Positions 17,251 to 25,639 of a stretch of DNA of 52,059 nt are shown here, in pieces. The notes beneath the pieces were generated by a model. It was given only the letters and a program-made list of their open reading frames with translations, was not told where the DNA came from and made no database searches. The stretch spans positions 1-52,059 of the forward strand of contig PLUW01000007.1 of the NCBI GenBank assembly GCA_003162935.1, written 5' to 3'. The stretch's first letter is position 1; every line of letters starts with the position of its first letter. This DNA comes from Acidobacteriaceae bacterium. Lineage in GTDB: Bacteria; Acidobacteriota; Terriglobia; Terriglobales; Acidobacteriaceae. Position numbers and translations under genes: made by a program.

Positions 17251-20200
17251 ATGGGTATGTGCGGCCGCTGTCAACCATTTCTGTTCACGATTCGCAATTT
17301 CTTCCGTGTAGTTATTTTCCGCGTAGTTCTCTTTCAACTCATTTTTATTCTTGTCGCTTCCATCACCTGGGGGCAGGACGCGTCCACGGGCGCGTTGCGC
17401 GGGGTCGTGTTGGATGCCTCGGGCGCCGCGGTCACGAATGCGGACATCGTGGCGATTCGGGTGGAGACGGGAATCCGCTATCACTCGGCCACGGATTCGG
17501 CGGGGCGATTCGTGGTCGACATGCTGCCTCCGGGAACGTACTCGGCGCGGGCGGAGGCGGAAGGAATGTCGCCGCAGATTTCTCCGGCGATTCGAGTGGA
17601 GCTGGGAGCGGCGACGCAGCTGACGTTCAAGTTGAGAGTGGCCGGCCCGAGGGAATCGATCACCGTGTCGGACGATCCGCGGGTGGAGACGAATCCAAGT
17701 TCGATCTCGGCGCTGGTGGATGATAAGGCGATCGCGGATCTGCCACTGAACGGGCGACGGTTCACCGATCTGCTGCTGCTGGCGCCGGGAGTAACGCAGG
17801 ATCCGCGAGATTTGACGGGAGGTTCGAACGGCGATCTCTCCTATGGCGGCATTCGCGGATACAACAACAGCTTCCTGGTGGATGGTGGCGACAACAACAA
17901 CGGTTTCTATGGGCAAGCGATGGGGCGATACCGCTCGCCCTACCAGTTTTCAAACGAATCGGTGCAGGAGTTTCGCGTGCAGTCGAGCGGCTATGGGTCC
18001 GAGTCGGGACGGGCTGGCGGCGCGGTCGTGAACGTGGTCACCAAGTCGGGCACGAACACGTGGCACGGCAGCACCTTTTATTATTTGCGCGACAGTTCCT
18101 TAGGGGGAGCTGCGCCTCCATTTGTGGGCGTCGATCCCCACAATGAGCAGCACCAGTTTGGAGCGACGGTTGGAGGGCCGATCCAGCGCAGCAAGACGTT
18201 CCTGTTTGCGGGTTACGATCAGCACATCTTCAATGTTCCGGCGGTGGTGGAATTCCTCAACGGTTCAATGACGGTCGCGCCGCAGCAGGGCACTTACCCG
18301 AGTATTTTGGATTACGAAGTCTGCAATCCGGCGATTGGAGGTTCGGCGTGCGATCAGGCCATTGTGCCGGGATGCCCGCCTGCCAGCGAAGGTGGGCCGC
18401 CCTGTGCTGCTCCGAACGCGTTGGCGGCGGCGGTGCAACTTTCACAGAATGGAGGGACGAAACGCGCGCAATTGTTGGGAGAGACGGGATCGGTAAAGCT
18501 CGACCGAGTACTCTCGGCGCATCAGTATCTTTCGCTGCGGGTGAGCACGGCGCGGTCTTACGGGACGAACAACGTCACGTTCGATTCGGGGAGTCCAATT
18601 ACGAATGATGCTCTGAGCGCGAATGGGGAAGAGAACGTAGAGACTGAAACCGCATCGCTCAGTTTGTCGAGCGGCATTACGCCGCGGCTGACGAGCCATC
18701 TACGGGCGCAGTTTTCGCAGGATCGGGAACAGCTGTTTCCGAATACGACCGGAACACAAGGCGACATCTACGACTGGATGGAGGATTTTGGCCAATCCTC
18801 GACTTTGCCGCGGCAGACGCGGGAGCACCGGCTGCATCTGGCGGAGACCTTGAGTTGGAGCCGAGGGCGCAACGAGTGGAAGTTCGGCGCCGACGGGATG
18901 CGAACCTGGGACTATAACTTCTTTCCCTCGATGTTCGCCGGAAAATATATCTTCGACGACATTTATGTGGATCCGTTCACATTTGTGCCGGAGCCCGCGA
19001 ACGGGGGCAACCTGAAGCTGACTCCACTGCGGGCGTATGCGCACACCATCATGCCGAGTTGGGATTGGGATGCCGGCAGTTGGACTGGACCTTCCGCGAA
19101 CCTGGCGCGATATTACGAGCAAAGTTTTGGCAATCCGGTATCGCATCCTGACAGCAACGACTACGCGGCGTTTGTGCAGGACACGGCGCGCCTCACGCCG
19201 CATCTCAGCTTGAGCCTGGGAGCGCGCTACGATTTGCAGACATTTTCAAAGCAAGGAATGCAGGTGAATCCGCTCTGGCCGCAAGTGGGGAAGATGCCGC
19301 TGAATGGGACAAACTTTGCGCCGCGGGTGGGACTGGGCTATGCATTCGGCACCGACCGTCCGGTGATGGTGCGGGCGGGATTTGGAATTTTCTATACGCG
19401 GCTTCCGGGAATTTATCAGTCGTCGGTGATCAACAACAATGGGCTGAGCGACAATTTTCTTTCCCTGGACAACGCGGATTACTACCAGAACCAGGTGTTT
19501 CCTTCCTATCCGAATGCGGCGGTGAACTGTCCGCGGGGTCCGGTGGCATGCACAATGCCGACTTGGCTGCAGCCGTATGCGACCGCTGAGGTCTCTGCGT
19601 TTGCGCCGGATTTCAAGACGCCTCGGGTGCAGCAGGCAAGTCTGAGCATGGAGCGCGAGGTGAGCCGCGGTTTGACCGGCACCGTGTCGTATTTGTATGT
19701 GCATGGCGTGGATATGATCCGAGCGGAGGACGTGAATCTTCCGCCGCCGACCTATTACAGTTATCCGATTTACGATCCGACTGGCTCTACCTTTCAAAAT
19801 GCTTTTTATAACGTGGAGTCGTTTGCGACGTGGCAGACGAGTGCCAGCATCAGTTGTCCGTATCCGCCGTGCATCAATCCACTGGCGCGGCCGATCCCGC
19901 AACTGGGAGCCGTCGACCAGTTTCAGAGCGCGGGCGCGAGCTTTTATAACGGCATGACGGTGTCGCTGCGCAAGCGAATGTCGAAGGGCATGGATTTCCG
20001 GTTGGCGTATACCTGGGCGCACGCGATCGACAACGGACAGGATGCTCCCACGACAGCAACGTCAACAGTGCAGAACCCGTTCGCCCCGAAACTCGAGAAA
20101 GCGTCGAGCGTGACGGATCAGCGGCAGCGGCTTTCGATTTCCGGAATCGAGGAGCCAAATCCGTTTGCGGGGGGACAGAAAGTCTTGGCGGCGCTGTTCG

Positions 20201-20631
20201 ACCACTGGAAAATCTCGGGGATCATGACGTTTGGCAGCGGCCGGCCGGCAAACGCCACGGTGGAGGGCGACCCCAATCAGGACGGGAACTTGGGCAATGA
20301 CCGGTTAGCGGGCTACGGGCGCAATGCGTTTACCGGTCCGGACTACGCGACCATGGATCTGAGGTTGGGAAGAACGTTAAATCTGGGCGAGCATCTTCAT
20401 CTACAGTTGAATGCCGAGTCGTTCAATCTGTTCAATCGCGACAATCAGACCTACCAGGTGAGCGACAACGGCTACTACAATCTGGCGGGACAGTTCATCA
20501 AATACACGCAATACCCGGTGTCAGGAGGAGCGCCTTATCCCGCGTATTATCAGCAACCTGCGAGCTTAATGAAACCCATGGGCGCGTTTGCTCCGCGACA
20601 AATGCAGATGTCGATGCGGCTGAATTTCTGA
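17251..20631 (+). CDS. Oar-like TonB-dependent receptor with N-terminal carboxypeptidase-regulatory-like domain
   Basis: GALRGVVLDASGAAVTNADIVAI; plug LPLNGRRFTDLLLLAPGV; large C-terminal barrel ending in aromatic-rich MSMRLNF. Confidence 0.9.
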   Translation: MGMCGRCQPFLFTIRNFFRVVIFRVVLFQLIFILVASITWGQDASTGALRGVVLDASGAAVTNADIVAIRVETGIRYHSATDSAGRFVVDMLPPGTYSARAEAEGMSPQISPAIRVELGAATQLTFKLRVAGPRESITVSDDPRVETNPSSISALVDDKAIADLPLNGRRFTDLLLLAPGVTQDPRDLTGGSNGDLSYGGIRGYNNSFLVDGGDNNNGFYGQAMGRYRSPYQFSNESVQEFRVQSSGYGSESGRAGGAVVNVVTKSGTNTWHGSTFYYLRDSSLGGAAPPFVGVDPHNEQHQFGATVGGPIQRSKTFLFAGYDQHIFNVPAVVEFLNGSMTVAPQQGTYPSILDYEVCNPAIGGSACDQAIVPGCPPASEGGPPCAAPNALAAAVQLSQNGGTKRAQLLGETGSVKLDRVLSAHQYLSLRVSTARSYGTNNVTFDSGSPITNDALSANGEENVETETASLSLSSGITPRLTSHLRAQFSQDREQLFPNTTGTQGDIYDWMEDFGQSSTLPRQTREHRLHLAETLSWSRGRNEWKFGADGMRTWDYNFFPSMFAGKYIFDDIYVDPFTFVPEPANGGNLKLTPLRAYAHTIMPSWDWDAGSWTGPSANLARYYEQSFGNPVSHPDSNDYAAFVQDTARLTPHLSLSLGARYDLQTFSKQGMQVNPLWPQVGKMPLNGTNFAPRVGLGYAFGTDRPVMVRAGFGIFYTRLPGIYQSSVINNNGLSDNFLSLDNADYYQNQVFPSYPNAAVNCPRGPVACTMPTWLQPYATAEVSAFAPDFKTPRVQQASLSMEREVSRGLTGTVSYLYVHGVDMIRAEDVNLPPPTYYSYPIYDPTGSTFQNAFYNVESFATWQTSASISCPYPPCINPLARPIPQLGAVDQFQSAGASFYNGMTVSLRKRMSKGMDFRLAYTWAHAIDNGQDAPTTATSTVQNPFAPKLEKASSVTDQRQRLSISGIEEPNPFAGGQKVLAALFDHWKISGIMTFGSGRPANATVEGDPNQDGNLGNDRLAGYGRNAFTGPDYATMDLRLGRTLNLGEHLHLQLNAESFNLFNRDNQTYQVSDNGYYNLAGQFIKYTQYPVSGGAPYPAYYQQPASLMKPMGAFAPRQMQMSMRLNF

Positions 20632-20729
20632 AAGGAAGTGAAGATTTCTGCACATTCGACTTGACTTAGGGGTAGATTGCTTGCCATAACTAGTGAGTCC
20701 CGTTGGACGAGCAGGGGGGTGTAGTCCCG

Positions 20730-20927
20730 TTGGCGGAAATTCGACTGCAAGAGGGAGAGTCCCTCGAAAACGCATTACGGCGGTTTAAGCGGAAGGTACA
20801 AACTGAGGACATTATTAAGGAAGTAAAGCGTCACTCGTTTTACCTGAAGCCCGGCGAGAGAAAGCGCGTAAAGGAAGCGCTAGCTCGCAAGCGTAGCCGC
20901 AAGAAGGCACGTAAAGAGCAGGACTAA
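20730..20927 (+). CDS. rpsU: 30S ribosomal protein bS21
   Basis: (L/M)AEIRLQEGESLENALRRFKRKVQ...; TTG start preceded by a G-rich SD (GCAGGGGGG). Confidence 0.88.
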   Translation: MAEIRLQEGESLENALRRFKRKVQTEDIIKEVKRHSFYLKPGERKRVKEALARKRSRKKARKEQD

Positions 20928-20933
20928 GCAATT

Positions 20934-20963
20934 ACGGGCCGTTCGCGCAGGCGGACGGCCCGT
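20934..20963 (+). terminator. Stem-loop after rpsU (no clear U-tract)
   Basis: ACGGGCCGT ... ACGGCCCGT, perfect 9-bp stem. Confidence 0.5.
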
Positions 20964-21260
20964 GCCCTGTTAGGTTTAGGCGGTATCGAAGTTCTTGTTC
21001 GGAAAATGTAACAAGATGGATTTGTTGCTTCGTAGATTTGTAATACGCAGTAAGCTTCAAAGCTTTGAGAGTTGGAGATGCCGCAAGTAGCGTCTCTGAG
21101 AAGCAAAAAAAGCAAGAACCGCGCGGGTGCACACCGCACGGCGGGCCGAGTCCAGGGGTAAGTACGAGGGGATATAAGTCTCCTGCCCACGTTGTGAACC
21201 GGATCCTTCCCTATTCGGGTCTCCCGTGCAGAGCAGGGATGCGCTGGGAGCGCCTCTCCA

Positions 21261-21581
21261 ATGGAATACCGGGATAAGGTTTTAAAGTGCATCGACTGTG
21301 GCACGGATTTCGTGTTCACCGCCGGCGAACAGCTGTTCTTCCACGACAAGAAGTTCACGAACGAACCCAAACGCTGCAAAAACTGCAAGGGCAAACGAGT
21401 CTCCGTGCTCGGATCGGCGTCGCACGGTTCGCCGCGCGGACACTCGTACGTGAAGACCGAAACCCGCACGAACTGTTCGCAGTGCGGTAAGGATACGACG
21501 GTGCCGTTCCGTCCGACGCAAGGACGCCCGGTGCTATGCCGCGACTGCTTTCAGCAGGGGCGGCGGGTCGCCAGCGCCTGA
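21261..21581 (+). CDS. Zinc-ribbon / CxxC-x(n)-CxxC protein
   Basis: CIDCGTDFVFTAGEQLFFHDKKFTNEPKRCKNCK and CSQCGKDTTVPFRPTQGRPVLCRDC. Confidence 0.85.
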   Translation: MEYRDKVLKCIDCGTDFVFTAGEQLFFHDKKFTNEPKRCKNCKGKRVSVLGSASHGSPRGHSYVKTETRTNCSQCGKDTTVPFRPTQGRPVLCRDCFQQGRRVASA

Positions 21582-21742
21582 TTGTTCACTGACGTCTGTC
21601 GAAGTGGGGCCAGTGGGACTTCTCATCCCGCTACGCGGTCTGCTTGTTGTGCCTTGGAAGTCCCGACAAATACCTCACGACGCTTTCTGTGCACCCACGG
21701 CGGCTTCGGCCACAGCCACCATTCGTTTAGTAGTATAGGAGC

Positions 21743-23302
21743 GTGGCTCGCTTCTACATAGAAAATTTCGGCTGCCGCGCTACGCAAGCCGACGGTGCGG
21801 CGCTAGAACGGCAATTTCTGGAGCGCGGACTGGAACGCGCTCGCGCGGCGCGCGATGCTGAGATTGTCGTCCTGAATACCTGCACCGTGACCGAGGGTGC
21901 CGATAAGGACGCTCGCGCGTCGATACGGCGGTTACAGCGCGTCAATCCGGATTGCCGCATTCTGGTAACCGGCTGCTATGCACAGCGTGCGCCGCAGGAA
22001 CTGGCGGCGCTGCCGGGCGTGACGTGGGTGGTGGGTAATTCGCACAAGCATCAGGCAGCGGAGATTGCGACTTCTTCCTTTGTTTCTTCCGACGACCAGC
22101 CTTCCTCTTCGGCGGATTCGCCCGCAACATCCGGCTTCGTGCCGCTCGCGCAAATTTCCGGGAGTCAAACTGGTCAGGTGACGGTGGGCGATATTTTTGC
22201 GCACACGGAACTGATGGCGGCTCCGGTATTTGAAGCGGCCAACGAGCGCACGCGTCCGAACCTGAAAGTGCAGGATGGATGCGACAATCGCTGCTCGTTC
22301 TGCGTGATTCCTTACGTTCGCGGCCAAAGCCGTTCGTTGCCCAAGGAGCGAGTCATCGCCGAGGTGCGGACGCTGGTCGACTCCGGTTATCGCGAAGTGG
22401 TGATTTCGGGAATCAATTTGGGACGGTGGGGAAGGGACTTGGAGGTCGTTGGTCGTCAGTCGTCAGTCGTTGGCGAACAACCGCCTTTCAGTTCGGTGAT
22501 TCCCTCAGCGGGGCAGCCTGAGTGGAACCGTGAGCGACCAACGACTAACGACCAACGACTTGTCGATCTGGTTCACGCCATCCTTGATCGCACTTCTTTG
22601 GAGAAACTCCGAATCAGTTCCGTCGAACCCATGGACTGGAGCGACGTTCTGATTAATCTCGTCGCCTCCTCACCGCGGATCGCGAAACATGCGCATGTGC
22701 CGATGCAATCGGGGAGCGACGCCGTGTTGCGACGGATGCACCGCAAATACAGGCCGTGGCATTACCGGGAGAAAATCCTGAAGATTCGAGCGGCCATGCC
22801 CACCGCAGCCATCGGCGCCGACGTGATGGTCGGATTTCCCGGCGAGACGGATGCGGAGTTTGACGAAACGCGGCGCCTGATCGAAGAACTGCCGTTTACT
22901 TACCTGCACGTTTTCACCTATTCGGCACGTCCCGGAACGCCTGCGGCGGAGCAGCCAGCGCAGGTTCCTGTAACAGTGGCGCGGGAGAGAAACCGCGTGT
23001 TACGGGAGATCGCATGGGCGAAGAAGACGGCATTTATGCTGTCGTTGGTGGGGACAACAGTCGAAGCGATTACGCTGCAGACGGGCGGATCGGAATTCAC
23101 CGAGGCGCTGACGGAAAATTATCTAAAAGTAAAGGTTTGCGGACGACACGAAGCAAACCTCTGGATGGATTTGAACATCGAAGGAGTGGATGGCGAAATG
23201 CTCGAAGGCCGGCCCGCCACGAACGGTGCAAGCTTGTCGTTAGAAGCGTTGGGTGCCGCATTGAGTAACTCAGGAGTGCACCGCACCGAACAAACGAATT
23301 GA
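21743..23302 (+). CDS. mtaB: tRNA t6A37 methylthiotransferase (MtaB-type radical SAM)
   Basis: ENFGCRATQADG, NTCTVTEGADKDAR, CDNRCSFCVIPYVRGQSRS, MVGFPGETDAEF. Confidence 0.9.
   Translation: MARFYIENFGCRATQADGAALERQFLERGLERARAARDAEIVVLNTCTVTEGADKDARASIRRLQRVNPDCRILVTGCYAQRAPQELAALPGVTWVVGNSHKHQAAEIATSSFVSSDDQPSSSADSPATSGFVPLAQISGSQTGQVTVGDIFAHTELMAAPVFEAANERTRPNLKVQDGCDNRCSFCVIPYVRGQSRSLPKERVIAEVRTLVDSGYREVVISGINLGRWGRDLEVVGRQSSVVGEQPPFSSVIPSAGQPEWNRERPTTNDQRLVDLVHAILDRTSLEKLRISSVEPMDWSDVLINLVASSPRIAKHAHVPMQSGSDAVLRRMHRKYRPWHYREKILKIRAAMPTAAIGADVMVGFPGETDAEFDETRRLIEELPFTYLHVFTYSARPGTPAAEQPAQVPVTVARERNRVLREIAWAKKTAFMLSLVGTTVEAITLQTGGSEFTEALTENYLKVKVCGRHEANLWMDLNIEGVDGEMLEGRPATNGASLSLEALGAALSNSGVHRTEQTN
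22445..22560. repeat. Heptad-periodic palindromic element in frame inside mtaB
   Basis: Left GTCGTTG GTCGTCA GTCGTCA GTCGTTG; right GACCAAC GACTAAC GACCAAC GACT. Confidence 0.85.
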
Positions 23303-23343
23303 CCTGTAACCGTTTAGCGGCTTACTATACCCGTAGTTCTTAA

Positions 23344-24045
23344 ATGCAGGAGAGCTTCGAACTCATGTCGCAGTCAGCGTTTCGGTCTGCTCTGTGCTGT
23401 TTGTTGATGGCCGCGTTTCCGGCGCAAATGATGCTGGCCGGCGAGACGCCATCGGCCATGTTGTACACGAATGGCGCGGCTTGGTTGAACGGGAGCGACG
23501 TGCCGAAATCGGCAGCTGTTTTCTCTGGAGACCTGTTGCAGACGCGGGCCGACTCGACGGCTAGTATTCAATCCAATGGATCGAGCGTGATGGTCCTGGC
23601 GGATTCGCTGGTGAAATTTGAAGGGCCGGTGGTGGAACTGGAGCATGGTGCGGTGCGCGTGACGACGTCGCGCGGAATGGCGGCGCGCGCCGGCGATGTG
23701 ACGGTGAAACCCGCAGCCAATGCGTGGACTGAGTTTCAGGTGACCGATGTCGACGGACGCGTGCAGATCGCCGCCAACAAAGGCGACCTCACGGTGCAAG
23801 ACGACAAGGGAACGACCACCGTGGCGCAGGGGACGCAGACCACGCGCGACGACACGACCGACACCGCGAAAAAGAAGAAAAAAGTCCGGCACGAGAGCGG
23901 AGCCGCGACGGCCGCGAAGGGTGGGATTATGAGTTCGACGCCGGTGGTCTACGGCGGACTGGCAGCCATAGGCGGGGCAACCGTATGGGTGTTGACACGG
24001 TCGGGAGCTCCGGTGAGTCCGAGTTGCCCGTCAAGCTGTCCGTGA
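23344..24045 (+). CDS. FecR-like domain exported protein with C-terminal TM
   Basis: NGSDVPKSAAVFSGDLLQTRADSTASIQSNGSSVMVLADSLVKF... Confidence 0.7.
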   Translation: MQESFELMSQSAFRSALCCLLMAAFPAQMMLAGETPSAMLYTNGAAWLNGSDVPKSAAVFSGDLLQTRADSTASIQSNGSSVMVLADSLVKFEGPVVELEHGAVRVTTSRGMAARAGDVTVKPAANAWTEFQVTDVDGRVQIAANKGDLTVQDDKGTTTVAQGTQTTRDDTTDTAKKKKKVRHESGAATAAKGGIMSSTPVVYGGLAAIGGATVWVLTRSGAPVSPSCPSSCP

Positions 24046-24151
24046 TTGCTTGCCAGTGAATGTTTTGCCCGTGAATGTGTTCCCGCAATTTCTTGGTGTG
24101 AGTTTTCCCTCTGAGCCCCGTCCCATTTTCTCCGGGGTGGGCGACTGATCC

Positions 24152-25240
24152 ATGTCCCGCTACGTATCCTACCGAGACTTCGATTGGATCCTGTTGGGCT
24201 TCGTTCTTGTGATCTGCGCGCTGGGCGTGGTGCAGATTCACAGCGCGACCGAACACACCAAGTTCTCCGGTGCTCACATCAAACAAATCTATTGGGTTCT
24301 GGCGGGCGTGGGCGCGATGTTTCTGGTCAGCCTGCTCAATTATCAGGCCGTGCTGGAGCAAGTTCACTGGATGTACATCGCCGCGCTGGCATCGCTCATC
24401 GCGGTGCTTCTGTTCGGCCAGAAGTATCTCGGGGCCAAGCGCTGGATCAAGATGCCAGGAGGCGGACATTTTCAGCCCTCGGAGTGGGTCAAGCTGATCC
24501 TGATTCTGGCGGTGGCGAAGTATTTTGCGGATTTGCATGAGCGCGAACTCTCGTGGCCGGATTTTCTCAAGGCGGGCGCGATCGTCGGTTTTCCAATGTT
24601 GATGGTACTGCGGCAACCGGACCTGGGGACGGCGCTCACCTATCTGCCTGTAGCCGTCATGGCTCTGTTTCTGGGCGGACTGCGCTGGAAGCAGGCGCTG
24701 ATTGTGCTGGCGATCGCCGGACTCATCGTCCCGGTGGCCTGGCACAAAGTGCTGAAGCCGTATCAGAAGGAAAGGCTGACGAGTTTCATGCATCCGGAAG
24801 CGGACAGCCAGGGCTCCGGGTATCAAGTCGATCAATCGAAGATTGCCGTCGGTTCCGGAGGAATCTTCGGCAGCAGCCAGGGTTCACAGACGCATCTGGC
24901 GTTTCTCCCCGTGCCGCAGACCGACTTTATTTTTGCCGCGTTCGCCGAGGAACATGGGTTTGTAGGAGCTCTGGGGGTTCTGCTGTTATACTTTATAGTG
25001 CTGATGCGGTTGACTCAGAATGCCCAAACGGCGCCCGACCGCGCCGGAGCATTTCTGGTCATGGGTGTGGTGGCTGTGCTTAGCTTTCACATTCTGGTCA
25101 ACGTCGGCATGGTGGTGGGCTTTATGCCCGTCACTGGAATACCTCTGCCGCTCATGAGTTACGGTGGATCTTCCGTTCTTTTCATGTTTTTGGCGCTGGG
25201 AATCGTAATGAACGTCCGCATGCGCCGGTTCGTGAACTGA
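24152..25240 (+). CDS. rodA: Rod-shape-determining protein RodA (SEDS glycosyltransferase)
   Basis: SEDS family; DFIFAAFAEEHGFVGALGVLLLY; MPVTGIPLPLMSYGGSS. Confidence 0.93.
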   Translation: MSRYVSYRDFDWILLGFVLVICALGVVQIHSATEHTKFSGAHIKQIYWVLAGVGAMFLVSLLNYQAVLEQVHWMYIAALASLIAVLLFGQKYLGAKRWIKMPGGGHFQPSEWVKLILILAVAKYFADLHERELSWPDFLKAGAIVGFPMLMVLRQPDLGTALTYLPVAVMALFLGGLRWKQALIVLAIAGLIVPVAWHKVLKPYQKERLTSFMHPEADSQGSGYQVDQSKIAVGSGGIFGSSQGSQTHLAFLPVPQTDFIFAAFAEEHGFVGALGVLLLYFIVLMRLTQNAQTAPDRAGAFLVMGVVAVLSFHILVNVGMVVGFMPVTGIPLPLMSYGGSSVLFMFLALGIVMNVRMRRFVN

Positions 25241-25639
25241 GACGGTCGGCAGAAGTTGGGGTGCCATTTTTCACAACGAAAACGGCGCCGTGAAATAAGA
25301 TTAAGCTGGAATTACAAAAATCAAGCTTCAGGAACGAAACGAAAGATAACGAAGGCCCTCGCGAAAAAGGAGGGCAGAATGCCGGCAGAAGTCAAAAGCC
25401 GGACAGGATTGAAGCCGGTCAGGCGGGGAACGGCCCCCTCAGCGTGAACGCGAGGAGTGGCCACAGACCTGACGGAAGGCTTAACGCGATCAGTGCAGAC
25501 GAGGAATCACAATTCACTGCAGTGTGTGTCCCGGGGAGAACTCCAGGACCGCGCCCGCTCCCACCCGGAGCGGCGCTGAACGCTATCGATCTCTTGGTCC
25601 GCCTTGCGCTTCTGTTCCGGTAAAGAAACCGGAGTAGAA

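Noticed and set aside
21614-21661. GGGACTTC...GAAGTCCC inverted repeat before mtaB
   Set aside because: Only 8 bp with a 32-nt loop and no U-tract; too weak alone
22445-22560. CRISPR-like array in mtaB
   Set aside because: Units are 7 nt without spacers and face an inverted copy; not CRISPR architecture, and no cas genes in the window
25256-25447. 63-aa ORF in the RNase E/G leader
   Set aside because: No domain; the region looks more like a structured leader
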